From NCBI RefSeq assembly GCF_933775445.1, contig NW_026089493.1, positions 62,001-126,000 on the forward strand: a DNA stretch of 64,000 nt, given 5' to 3'. The stretch comes from Argentina anserina. Lineage: Eukaryota; Streptophyta; Magnoliopsida; Rosales; Rosaceae. This document shows positions 28,151 through 41,200 of the stretch, piece after piece. Position numbers and translations under genes: made by a program. A model generated the notes under the pieces. That model ran no database searches and was not told the origin of the DNA. It worked only from the letters and a program-made list of their open reading frames with translations. Each line of letters opens with the position of its first letter. Positions within the stretch are counted from its first letter, which is position 1.

Positions 28151-31100
28151 GTTTCTATTGTATTTGAGAGTTTTGCAAGTGTAGGAGTGTGTTTCTTTTA
28201 AACTGAGTATCTTTAAATAGTTTGCGTATCTTTACTATTCCAATTGTGTATCTTTTCATTTCTCGTTTGAGTATCTTTCTGTAAGGCTTCTGATGCGAGT
28301 TTCTATTGTATTTGAGAGTTTTGCAAGTGTGGGAGTGTGTTTCTTTCAAACTGAGTATCGTTACATAGTTTGCGTATCTTTACTATTCCAATTGTGTATC
28401 TTTACATCGTTTGCGTATGTTTACTATTCCAATTGTGTATCTTTACATCGTTTGCGTATCTTTACTATTCCAATTGTGTATCTTTTCATTTCTCGTTTGA
28501 GTATCTTTCTGTAAGGCTTTCTGATGCGAGTTTCTATTGAATTTGAGAGTTTTGCAAGTGTGGGAGTGTGTTTCTTTCAAACTGAGTATCTTTACATCGT
28601 TTGCGTATCTTTACTATTCCAATTGTGTATCTTTACATCGTTTGCGTATCTTTACTATTCCAATTGTGTATCTTTTCATTTCTCGTTTGAGTACCTTTCT
28701 GTAAGGCTTCTGATGCGAGTTTCTATTGTATTTGAGAGTTTTGCAAGTGTGGGAGTGTGTTTCTTTCAAACTGAGTATCTTTACATCGTATGCGTATCTT
28801 TACTATTCCAATTGTGTTTCTTTACATCGTTTGCGTATCATTACAATTCCAATTGAGTATATTTTCATTTCTCGTTTGAGTATCTTTCTGTAAGGCTTTC
28901 TGATGCGAGTTTCTATTGAATTTGAGAGTTTTGCAAGTGTGGGAGCGTGTTTCTTTCAAACTGAGTATCTTTACATCGTTTGCGTATGTTTACTATTCCA
29001 ATTGTGTATCTTTACATCGTTTGCGTATCTTTACTATTCCAATTGTGTATCTTTTCATTTCTCGTTTGAGTATCTTTCTGTAAGGCTTCTGATGCGAGTT
29101 TCTATTGTATTTGAGAGTTTTGCAAGTGTGGGAGCGTGTTTCTTTCAAACTGAGTATCTTTACATCGTTTGCGTATGTTTACTATTCCAATTGTGTATCT
29201 TTACATCGTTTGCGTATCTTTACTATTCCAATTGTGTATCTTTTCATTTCTCGTTTGAGTATCTTTCTGTAAGGCTTCTGATGCGAGTTTCTATTGTATT
29301 TGAGAGTTTTGCAAGTGTAGGAGTGTGTTTCTTTTAAACTGAGTATCTTTAAATAGTTTGCGTATCTTTACTATTCCAATTGTGTATCTTTTCATTTCTC
29401 GTTTGAGTATCTTTCTGTAAGGCTTCTGATGCGAGTTTCTATTGTATTTGAGAGTTTTGCAAGTGTGGGAGTGTGTTTCTTTCAAACTAAGTATCTTTAC
29501 ATCGTTTGCGTATCTTTACTATTCCAATTGTGTATCTTTACATCGTTTGCGTATCTTTACTATTCCAAATGTGTATCTTTACATCGTTTGCGTATCTTTA
29601 CTATTCTAATTGTGTATCTTTACATCGTTTGCGTATCTTTACTATTCCAATTGTGTATCTTTACATCGTTTGCGTATGTTTACTATTCCAATTGTGTATC
29701 TTTACATCGTTTGCGTATCTTTACTATTCCAATTGTGTATCTTTTCATTTCTCGTTTGAGTATCTTTCTGTAAGGCTTCTGATGCGAGTTTCTATTGTAT
29801 TTGAGAGTTTTGCAAGTGTGGGAGTGTGTTTCTTTCAAACTGAGTATCTTTACATCGTTTGCGTATCATTACAATTCCAATTGAGTATCTTTTCATTTCT
29901 CGTTTGAGTATCTTTCTGTAAGGCTTTCTGATGCGAGTTTCTATTGAATTTCAGAGTTTTGCAAGTGTGGGAGTGTGTTTCGTTCAAACTGAGTATCTTT
30001 ACATCGTTTGCGTATGTTTACTATTCCAATTGTGTATCTTTACATCGTTTGCGTATCTTTACTATTCCAAATGTGTATCTTTTCATTTCTCGTTTGAGTA
30101 TCTTTCTGTAAGGCTTCTGATGCGAGTTTCTATTGTATTGGAGAGTTTTGCAAGTGTGGGAGTGTGTTTCTTTCAAACTAAGTATCTTTACATCGTTTGC
30201 GTATCTTTACTATTCCAATTGTGTATCTTTACATCGTTTGCGTATCTTTACTATTCCAATTGTGTATCTTTTCATTTCTCGTTTGAGTATCTTTCTGTAA
30301 GGCTTCTGATGCGAGTTTCTATTGTATTTGAGAGTTTTGCAAGTGTAGGAGTGTGTTTCTTTTAAACTGAGTATCTTTAAATAGTTTGCGTATCTTTACT
30401 ATTCCAATTGTGTATCTTTTCATTTCTCGTTTGAGTATCTTTCTGTAAGGCTTCTGATGCGAGTTTCTATTGTATTTGAGAGTTTTGCAAGTGTGGGAGT
30501 GTGTTTCTTTCAAACTAAGTATCTTTACATCGTTTGCGTATCTTTACTATTCCAATTGTGTATCTTTACATCGTTTGCGTATCTTTACTATTCCAAATGT
30601 GTATCTTTACATCGTTTGCGTATCTTTACTATTCTAATTGTGTATCTTTACATCGTTTGCGTATCTTTACTATTCCAATTGTGTATCTTTACATCGTTTG
30701 CGTATGTTTACTATTCCAATTGTGTATCTTTACATCGTTTGCGTATCTTTACTATTCCAATTGTGTATCTTTTCATTTCTCGTTTGAGTATCTTTCTGTA
30801 AGGCTTCTGATGCGAGTTTCTATTGTATTTGAGAGTTTTGCAAGTGTGGGAGTGTGTTTCTTTCAATCTGAGTATCTTTACATCGTTTGCGTATCATTAC
30901 AATTCCAATTGAGTATCTTTTCATTTCTCGTTTGAGTATCTTTCTGTAAGGCTTTCTGATGCGAGTTTCTATTGAATTTCAGAGTTTTGCAAGTGTGGGA
31001 GTGTGTTTCGTTCAAACTGAGTATGTTTACATCGTTTGCGTATGTTTACTATTCCAATTGTGTATCTTTACATCGTTTGCGTATCTTTACTATTCCAAAT

Positions 31101-32960
31101 GTGTATCTTTTCATTTCTCGTTTGAGTATCTTTCTGTAAGGCTTCTGATGCGAGTTTCTATTGTATTGGAGAGTTTTGCAAGTGTGGGAGTGTGTTTCTT
31201 TCAAACTAAGTATCTTTACATCGTTTGCGTATCTTTACTATTCCAATTGTGTATCTTTACATCGTTTGCGTATCTTTACTATTCCAAATGTGTATCTTTA
31301 CATCGTTTGCGTATCTTTACTATTCCAAATGTGTATCTTTACATCGTTTGCGTATCTTTACTATTCCAATTGTGTATCTTTACATCGTTTGCGTATCTTT
31401 ACTATTCCAATTGTGTATCTTTACATCGTTTGCGTATCTTTACTATTCCAATTGTGTATCTTTACATCGTTTGCGTATCTTTACTACTCCAATTGTGTAT
31501 CTTTTCATTTCTCGTTTGAGTATCTTTCTGTAAGGCTTCTGATGCGAGTTTCTATTGTATTTGAGAGTTTTGCAAGTGTAGGAGTGTGTTTCTTTTAAAC
31601 TGAGTATCTTTAAATAGTTTGCGTATCTTTACTATTCCAATTGTGTATCTTTTCATTTCTCGTTTGAGTATCTTTCAGTAAGGCTTCTGATGCGAGTTTC
31701 TATTGTATTTGAGAGTTTTGCAAGTGTGGGAGTGTGTTTCTTTCAAACTAAGTATCTTTACATCGTTTGCGTATCTTTACTATTCCAATTGTGTATCTTT
31801 ACATCGTTTGCGTATCTTTACTATTCCAATTGTGTATCTTTACATCGTTTGCGTATCTTTACTATTCCAAATGTGTATCTTTACATCGTTTGCGTATCTT
31901 TACTATTCTAATTGTGTATCTTTACATCGTTTGCGTATCTTTACTATTCCAATTGTGTATCTTTACATCGTTTGCGTATGTTTACTATTCCAATTGTGTA
32001 TCTTTACATCGTTTGCGTATCTTTACTATTCCAAATGTGTATCTTTTCATTTCTCGTTTGAGTATCTTTCTGTAAGGCTTCTGATGCGAGTTTCTATTGT
32101 ATTTGAGAGTTTTGCAAGTGTGGGAGTGTGTTTCTTTCAATCTGAGTATCTTTACATCGTTTGCGTATCATTACAATTCCAATTGAGTATCTTTTCATTT
32201 CTCGTTTGAGTATCTTTCTGTAAGGCTTTCTGATGCGAGTTTCTATTGAATTTCAGAGTTTTGCAAGTGTGGGAGTGTGTTTCGTTCAAACTGAGTATGT
32301 TTACATCGTTTGCGTATGTTTACTATTCCAATTGTGTATCTTTACATCGTTTGCGTATCTTTACTATTCCAAATGTGTATCTTTTCATTTCTCGTTTGAG
32401 TATCTTTCTGTAAGGCTTCTGATGCGAGTTTCTATTGTATTGGAGAGTTTTGCAAGTGTGGGAGTGTGTTTCTTTCAAACTAAGTATCTTTACATCGTTT
32501 GCGTATCGTTACTATTCCAATTGTGTATCTTTACATCGTTTGCGTATCTTTACTATTCCAAATGTGTATCTTTACATCGTTTGCGTATCTTTACTATTCC
32601 AAATGTGTATCTTTACATCGTTTGCGTATCTTTACTATTCCAATTGTGTATCTTTACATCGTTTGCGTATCTTTACTATTCCAATTGTGTATCTTTACAT
32701 CGTTTGCGTATCTTTACTATTCCAATTGTGTATCTTTACATCGTTTGCGTATCTTTACTACTCCAATTGTGTATCTTTTCATTTCTCGTTTGAGTATCTT
32801 TCTGTAAGGCTTCTGATGCGAGTTTCTATTGTATTTGAGAGTTTTGCAAGTGTGGGAGTGTGTTTCTTTCAAACTGAGTATCTTTACATCGTTTGCGTAT
32901 CTTTACTATTCCAATTGTGTATCTTTACATCGTTTGCGTATCATTACAATTCCAATTGAG
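28151..32960 (+). repeat. Satellite sub-domain 6, higher-order repeats of 1,028 and 1,274 bp with long 41-bp runs
   Basis: Landmarks at 29,291, 29,429, 29,506 and 29,931 recur 1,028 bp later (30,319, 30,457, 30,534, 30,959). Those at 30,959 and 31,161 recur 1,274 bp later (32,233, 32,435). The difference between the two periods is 246 bp, exactly six 41-bp modules. This region carries the longest module runs seen, seven modules in the units near 31,147-31,540 and 32,421-32,815. Diagnostic variants are TTCCAAATGTG, TTTTAAACTGAG with TTTAAATAGTTTG, and GTGTAGGAGTG. Confidence 0.8.
31147..31540 (+). repeat. 394-bp satellite unit with seven 41-bp modules
   Basis: Successive GATGCGAG marks lie at about 31,147 and 31,541, a 394-bp spacing, which equals 107 + 7 x 41. 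Seven TACATCG marks can be counted between about 31,214 and 31,470 at 41-bp intervals. An equivalent unit lies 1,274 bp downstream. This is the clearest example of module-number expansion in the window. Confidence 0.85.
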
Positions 32961-35900
32961 TATCTTTTCATTTCTCGTTTGAGTATCTCTCTGTAAGGCT
33001 TTCTGATGCGAGTTTCTATTGAATTTGAGAGTTTTGCAAGTGTGGGAGTGTGTTTCTTTCAAACTGAGTATCTTTACATCGTTTGCGTATGTTTACTATT
33101 CCAATTGTGTATCTTTACATCGTTTGCGTATCTTTACTATTCCAATTGTGTATCTTTTCATTTCTCGTTTGAGTATCTTTCTGTAAGGCTTCTGATGCGA
33201 GTTTCTATTGTAATTGAGAGTTTTGCAAGTGTGGGAGTGTGTTTCTTTCAATCTGAGTATCTTTACATCGTTTGCGTATCTTTACTATTCCAATTGTGTA
33301 TCTTTTCATTTCTCGTTTGAGTATCTTTCTGTAAGGCTTCTGATGCGAGTTTCTATTGTATTTGAGAGTTTTGCAAGTGTGGGAGTGTGTTTCTTTCAAA
33401 CTGAGTATCTTTACATCGTTTGGGTATCTTTACTATTCCAATTGTGTATCTTTTCATTTCTCGTTTGAGTATCTTTCTGTAAGGCTTCTGATGCGAGTTT
33501 CTATTGTATTTGAGAGTTTTTCAAGTGTGGGAGTGTGTTTCTTTCAAACTGAGTATCTTTACATCGTTTGCGTATCTTTACTATTCCAATTGTGTATCTT
33601 TACATCGTTTGCGTATCATTACAATTCCAATTGAGTATCTTTTCATTTCTCGTTTGAGTATCTTTCTGTAAGGCTTTCTGATGCGAGTTTCTATTGAATT
33701 TGAGAGTTTTGCAAGTGTGGGAGCGTGTTTCTTTCAAACTGAGTATCTTTACATCGTTTGCGTATGTTTACTATTCCAATTGTGTTTCTTTACATCGTTT
33801 GCGTATTTTTACTATTCCAATTGTGTATCTTTTCATTTCTCGTTTGAGTATCTTTCTGTAAGGCTTCTGATGAGAGTTTCTATTGTATTTGAGAGTTTTG
33901 CAAGTGTGGGAGCGTGTTTCTTTCAAACTAAGTAACTTTACATCGTTTGCGTATCTTTACTATTCCAATTGTGTATCTTTACATCGTTTGCGTATCTTTA
34001 CTATTCCAATTGTGTATCTTTTCATTTCTCGTTTGAGTATCTTTCTGTAAGGCTTCTGATGCGAGTTTCTATTGTATTTGAGAGTTTTGCAAGTGTGGGA
34101 GCGTGTTTCTTTCAAACTGAGTATCTTTACATCGTTTGCGTATGTTTACTATTCCAATTGTGTATCTTTACATCGTTTGCGTATCTTTACTATTCCAATT
34201 GTGTATCTTTTCATTTCTCGTTTCAGTATCTTTCTGTAAGGCTTCTGATGCGAGTTTCTATTGTATTTGAAAGTTTTGCAAGTGTGGAAGTGTGTTTCTT
34301 TCAAACTGAGTATCTTTACATCCTTTGCGTATCTTTACTATTCCAATTGTGTATCTTTACATCGTTTGCGTATCATTACAATTCCAATTGAGTATCTTTT
34401 CATTTCTCGTTTGAGTATCTTTCTGTAAGGCTTTCTGATGCGAGTTTCTATTGAATTTGAGAGTTTTGCAAGTGTGGGAGTGTGTTTCTTTCAAACTGAG
34501 TATCTTTACATCGTTTGGGTATCTTTACTATTCCAATTGTGTAACTTTTGATTTCTCGTTTGAGTATCTTTCTGTAAGGCTTCTGATGCGAGTTTCTATT
34601 GTATTTGAGAGTTTTGCAAGTGTGGGAGTGTGTTTCTTTCAAACTGAGTATCTTTACATCGTTTGGGTATCTTTACTATTCCAATTGTGTATCTTTTCAT
34701 TTCTCGTTTGAGTATCTTTCTGTAAGGCTTCTAATGCGAGTTTCTATTGTATTTGAGAGTTTTGCAAGTGTGGGAGTGTGTTTCTTTCAAACTGAGTATC
34801 TTTACATCGTTTGCGTATCTTTACTATTCCAATTGTGTATCTTTTAATTTCTTGTTTGAGTATCTTTCTGTAAGGCTTTCTGATGCGAGTTTCTATTGAA
34901 TTTGAGAGTTTTGCAAGTGTGGGAGTGTGTTTCTTTCAAACTGAGTATCTTTACATCGTTTGCGTATCTTTACTATTCCAATTGTGTATCTTTACATCGT
35001 TTGCGTATCTTTACTATTCCAATTGTGTATCTTTTTATTTCTCGTTTGAGTATCTTTCTGTAAGGCTTCTGATGCGAGTTTCTATTGTATTTGAGAGTTT
35101 TGCAAGTGTGGGAGTGTGTTTCTTTCAAACTGAGTATCTTTACATCGTTTGCGTATGTTTACTATTCCAATTGTGTATCTTTACATCGTTTGCGTATCAT
35201 TACTATTCCAATTGTGTATCGTTTCATTTCTCGTTTGAGTATCGTTCTGTAAGGCTTTATGATGCGAGTTTCTATTGAATTTGAGAGTTTTGCAAGTGTG
35301 GGAGTGTGTTTCTTTCAAACTGAGTATCTTTACATCGTTTGCGTATCTTTACTATTCCAATTGTGTATCTTTACATCGTTTGCGTATCTTTACTATTCCA
35401 ATTGTGTATCTTTTTATTTCTCGTTTGAGTATCTTTCTGTAAGGCATTCTGATGCGAGTTTCTATTGTATTTGAGAGCTTTGCAAGTGTGGGAGTGTGTT
35501 TCTTTCAAACTGAGTATCTTTACATCGTTTGCGTATCTTTACTATTCCAATTGTGTATCTTTACATCGTTTGCGTATCTTTACTATTCCAATTGTGTATC
35601 TTTACATCGTTTGCGTATCTTTACTATTCCAATTGTGTATCTTTTCATTTCTCGTTTGAGTATCTTTCTGTAAGGCTTCTGATGCGAGTTTCTATTGTAT
35701 TTGAGAGTTTTGCAAGTGTGGGAGTGTGTTTTTTTCAAACTGAGTATCTTTACATCGTTTGCGTATCTTTACTATTCCAATTGTGTATCTTTACATCGTT
35801 TGTGTATCATTACAATTCCAATTGAGTATCTTTTCATTTCTCGTTTGAGTATCTTTCTATAAGGCTTTCTGATGCGAGTTTCTATTGACTTTGAGAGTTT

Positions 35901-38900
35901 TGCAAGTGTGGGAGTGTGTTTCGTTCAAACTCAGTATCTTTACATCGTTTGCATATGTTTAATATTCCAATTGAGTATCTTTACATCGTTTGCGTATCTT
36001 TACTATTCCAATTGTGTATCTTTTGATTTCTCGTTTGAGTATCTTTCTGTAAGGCTTCTGATGCGAGTTTCTATTGTATTTGAGAGTTTTGCAAGTGTGG
36101 GAGTGTGTTTCTTTCAAACTGAGTATCTTTACATCGTTTGCGTATCTTTAGTATTCCAATTGTGTATCTTTACATCGTTTGCGTATATTTACTATTCCAA
36201 TTGTGTATCGTTTCATTTCTCGTTTGAGTATCGTTCTGTAAGGCTTTATGATGCGAGTTTCTATTGAATTTGAGAGTTTTGCAAGTGTGGGAGTGTGTTT
36301 CTTTCAAACTGAGTATCTTTACATCGTTTGCGTATCTTTACTATTCCAATTGTGTATCTTTTTATTTCTCGTTTGAGTATCTTTCTGTAAGGCTTCTGAT
36401 GCGAGTTTCTATTTTATTTGAGAGTTTTGCAAGTGTGGGAGTGTGTTTCTTTCAAACTGAGTATCTTTACATCGTTTGCGTATCTTTACTATTCCAATTG
36501 TGTATCTTTACATCGTTTGCGTATCTTTACTATTCCAATTGTGTATCTTTTTATTTCTCGTTTGAGTATCTTTCTGTAAGGCTTCTGATGCGAGTTTCTA
36601 TTGTATTTGAGAGTTTTGCAAGTGTGGGAGTGTGTTTCTTTCAAACTGAGTATCTTTACATCGTTTGCGTATGTTTACTATTCCAATTGTGTATTTTTAC
36701 ATCGTTTGCCTATCTTTACTATTCCAATTGTGTATCTTTTCATTTCTCGTTTCAGTATCTTTCTGTAAGGCTTCTGATGCGAGTTTCTATTGTATTTGAG
36801 AGTTTTGCAAGTGTGGGAGTGTGTTTCTTTCAATCTGAGTATCTTTACATCGTTTGCGTATCTTTACTATTCCAATTGTGTATCTTTTCATTTCTCGTTT
36901 GAGTATCTTTCTGTAAGGCTTCTGATGCGAGTTTCTATTTTATTTGAGAGTTTTGCAAGTGTGGGAGTGTGTTTCTTTCAAACTGAGTATCTTTACATCG
37001 TTTGGGTATCTTTACTATTCCAATTGTGTATCTTTTCATTTCTCGTTTGAGTATCTTTCTGTAAGGCTTCTGATGCGAGTTTCTATTGTATTTGAGAGTT
37101 TTGCAAGTGTGGGAGTGTGTTTCTTTCAAACTGAGTATCTTTACATCGTTTGCGTATCTTTACTATTCCAATTGTGTATCTTTTCATTTCTCGTTTGAGT
37201 ATCATTACAATTCCAATTGAGTATCTTTTCATTTCTCGTTTGAGTATCTTTCTGTAAGGCTTTCTGATGCGAGTTTCTATTGAATTTGAGAGTTTTGCAA
37301 GTGTGGGAGCGTGTTTCTTTCAAACTGAGTATCTTTACATCGTTTGCGTATGTTTACTATTCCAATTGTGTATCTTTACATCGTTTGCGTATCTTTACTA
37401 TTCCAATTGTGTATCTTTTCATTTCTCGTTTGAGTATCTTTCTGTAAGGCTTCTGATGCGAGTTTCTATTGTATTTGAGAGTTTTGCAAGTGTGGGAGTG
37501 TGTTTCTTTCAAACTGAGTATCTTTACATCGTTTGCGTATCTTTACTATTCCAATTGTGTATCTTTACATCGTTTGCGTATCATTACAATTCCAATTGAG
37601 TATCTTTTCATTTCTCGTTTGAGTATCTTTCTGTAAGGCTTTCTGATGCGAGTTTCTATTGAATTTGAGAGTTTTGCAAGTGTGGGAGCGTGTTTCTTTC
37701 AAACTGAGTATCTTTACATCGTTTGCGTATGTTTACTATTCCAATTGTGTATCTTTACATCGTTTGCGTATCTTTACTATTCCAATTGTGTATCTTTTCA
37801 TTTCTCGTTTGAGTATCTTTCTGTAAGGCTTCTGATGCGAGTTTCTATTGTATTTGAGAGTTTTGCAAGTGTGGGAGTGTGTTTCTTTCAAACTGGGTAT
37901 CTTTACATCGTTTGCGTATCTTTACTATTCCAATTGTGTATCTTTACATCGTTTGCGTATCTTTACTATTCCAATTGTGTATCTTTTCATTTCTCGTTTA
38001 AGTATCTTTCTGTAAGGCTTCTGATGCGAGTTTCTATTGTATTTGAAAGTTTTGCAAGTGTGGAAGTGTGTTTCTTTCAAACTGAGTATCTTTACATCCT
38101 TTGCGTATCTTTACTATTCCAATTGTGTATCTTTACATCGTTTGCGTATCATTACAATTCCAATTGAGTATCTTTTCATTTCTCGTTTGAGTATCTTTCT
38201 GTAAGGCTTTCTGATGCGAGTTTCTATTGAATTTGAGAGTTTTGCAAGTGTGGGAGCGTGTTTCTTTCAAACTGAGTATCTTTACATCGTTTGCGTATGT
38301 TTACTATTCCAATTGTGTATCTTTACATCGTTTGCGTATCTTTACTATTCCAATTGTGTATCTTTTCATTTCTCGTTTGAGTATCTTTCTGTAAGGCTTC
38401 TGATGCGAGTTTCTATTGTATTTGAAAGTTTTGCAAGTGTGGAAGTGTGTTTCTTTCAAACTGAGTATCTTTACATCGTTTGCGTATGTTTACTATTACA
38501 ATTGTGTATTTTTACATCGTTTGCCTATCTTTACTATTCCAATTGTGTATCTTTTCATTTCTCGTTTCAGTATCTTTCTGTAAGGCTTCTGATGCGAGTT
38601 TCTATTGTATTTGAGAGTTTTGCAAGTGTGGGAGTGTGTTTCTTTCAATCTGAGTATCTTTACATCGTTTGCGTATCTTTACTATTCCAATTGTGTATCT
38701 TTTCATTTCTCGTTTGAGTATCTTTCTGTAAGGCTTCTGATGCGAGTTTCTATTTTATTTGAGAGTTTTGCAAGTGTGGGAGTGTGTTTCTTTCAATCTG
38801 AGTATCTTTACATCGTTTGGGTATCTTTACTATTCCAATTGTGTATCTTTTCATTTCTCGTTTGAGTATCTTTCTGTAAGGCTTCTGATGCGAGTTTCTA

Positions 38901-41200
38901 TTGTATTTGAGAGTTTTGCAAGTGTGGGAGTGTGTTTCTTTCAAACTGAGTATCTTTACATCGTTTGCGTATCTTTACTATTCCAATTGTGTATCTTTAC
39001 ATCGTTTGCGTATCATTACAATTCCAATTGAGTATCTTTTCATTTCTCGTTTGAGTATCTTTCTGTAAGGCTTTCTGATGCGAGTTTCTATTGAATTTGA
39101 GAGTTTTGCAAGTGTGGGAGCGTGTTTCTTTCAAACTGAGTATCTTTACATCGTTTGCGTATCTTTACTATTCCAATTGTGTATCTTTACATCGTTTGCG
39201 TATCTTTACTATTCCAATTCTGTATCTTTACATCGTTTGCGTATCTTTACTATTCCAATTGTGTATCTTTTCATTTCTCGTTTGAGTATCTTTCTGTAAG
39301 GCTTCTGATGCGAGTTTCTATTGTATTTGAGAGTTTTGCAAGTGTGGGAGTCTGTTTCTTTCAAACTGAGTATCTTTACATCGTTTGCGTATCTTTACTA
39401 TTCCAATTGTGTATCTTTACATCGTTTGCGTATCATTACAATTCCAATTGAGTATCTTTTCATTTCTCGTTTGAGTATCTTTCTGTAAGGCTTTCTGATG
39501 CGAGTTTCTATTGAATTTGAGAGTTTTGCAAGTGTGGGAGTGTGTTTCTTTCAAACTGAGTATCTTTACATCCTTTGCGTATCTTTACTATTCCAATTGT
39601 GTATCTTTACATCGTTTGCGTATCATTACAATTCCAATTGAGTATCTTTTCATTTCTCGTTTGAGTATCTTTCTGTAAGGCTTTCTGATGCGAGTTTCTA
39701 TTGAATTTGAGAGTTTTGCAAGTGTGGGAGCGTGTTTCTTTCAAACTGAGTATCTTTACATCGTTTGCGTATGTTTACTATTCCAATTGTGTATCTTTAC
39801 ATCGTTTGCGTATCTTTACTATTCCAATTGTGTATCTTTTCATTTCTCGTTTGAGTATCTTTCTGTAAGGCTTCTGATGCGAGTTTCTATTGTATTTGAA
39901 AGTTTTGCAAGTGTGGAAGTGTGTTTCTTTCAAACTGAGTATCTTTACATCGTTTGCGTATGTTTACTATTACAATTGTGTATTTTTACATCGTTTGCCT
40001 ATCTTTACTATTCCAATTGTGTATCTTTTCATTTCTCGTTTCAGTATCTTTCTGTAAGGCTTCTGATGCGAGTTTCTATTGTATTTGAGAGTTTTGCAAG
40101 TGTGGGAGTGTGTTTCTTTCAATCTGAGTATCTTTACATCGTTTGCGTATCTTTACTATTCCAATTGTGTATCTTTTCATTTCTCGTTTGAGTATCTTTC
40201 TGTAAGGCTTCTGATGCGAGTTTCTATTTTATTTGAGAGTTTTGCAAGTGTGGGAGTGTGTTTCTTTCAAACTGAGTATCTTTACATCGTTTGGGTATCT
40301 TTACTATTCCAATTGTGTATCTTTTCATTTCTCGTTTGAGTATCTTTCTGTAAGGCTTCTGATGCGAGTTTCTATTGTATTTGAGAGTTTTGCAAGTGTG
40401 GGAGTGTGTTTCTTTCAAACTGAGTATCTTTACATCGTTTGCGTATCTTTACTATTCCAATTGTGTATCTTTACATCGTTTGCGTATCATTACAATTCCA
40501 ATTGAGTATCTTTTCATTTCTCGTTTGAGTATCTTTCTGTAAGGCTTTCTGATGCGAGTTTCTATTGAATTTGAGAGTTTTGCAAGTGTGGGAGCGTGTT
40601 TCTTTCAAACTGAGTATCTTTACATCGTTTGCGTATCTTTACTATTCCAATTGTGTATCTTTACATCGTTTGCGTATCTTTACTATTCCAATTCTGTATC
40701 TTTACATCGTTTGCGTATCTTTACTATTCCAATTGTGTATCTTTTCATTTCTCGTTTGAGTATCTTTCTGTAAGGCTTCTGATGCGAGTTTCTATTGTAT
40801 TTGAGAGTTTTGCAAGTGTGGGAGTGTGTTTCTTTCAATCTGAGTATCTTTACATCGTTTGCGTATCTTTACTATTCCAATTGTGTATCTTTTCATTTCT
40901 CGTTTGAGTATCTTTCTGTAAGGCTTCTGATGCGAGTTTCTATTTTATTTGAGAGTTTTGCAAGTGTGGGAGTGTGTTTCTTTCAAACTGAGTATCTTTA
41001 CATCGTTTGGGTATCTTTACTATTCCAATTGTGTATCTTTTCATTTCTCGTTTGAGTATCTTTCTGTAAGGCTTCTGATGCGAGTTTCTATTGTATTTGA
41101 GAGTTTTGCAAGTGTGGGAGTGTGTTTCTTTCAAACTGAGTATCTTTACATCGTTTGCGTATCTTTACTATTCCAATTGTGTATCTTTTCATTTCTCGTT
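32961..41200 (+). repeat. Satellite sub-domain 7, GGGAGCG variants and a 1,474-bp higher-order repeat
   Basis: Units here carry GTGGGAGCGTGTTTC (for example near 33,720, 34,100, 37,307, 37,685, 38,255, 39,118, 39,730, 40,592) and GTATCATTACAATTCC. Landmarks at 38,214, 38,605 and 39,078 recur 1,474 bp later at 39,688, 40,079 and 40,552. The 36,790 landmark recurs at 38,605 (1,815 bp). Runs of minimal 148-bp units are common, for example successive starts at 40,795, 40,943, 41,091 and 41,239. A block at about 34,880-36,240 has a near-copy beyond the retrotransposon at 61,234-62,590. Confidence 0.78.
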
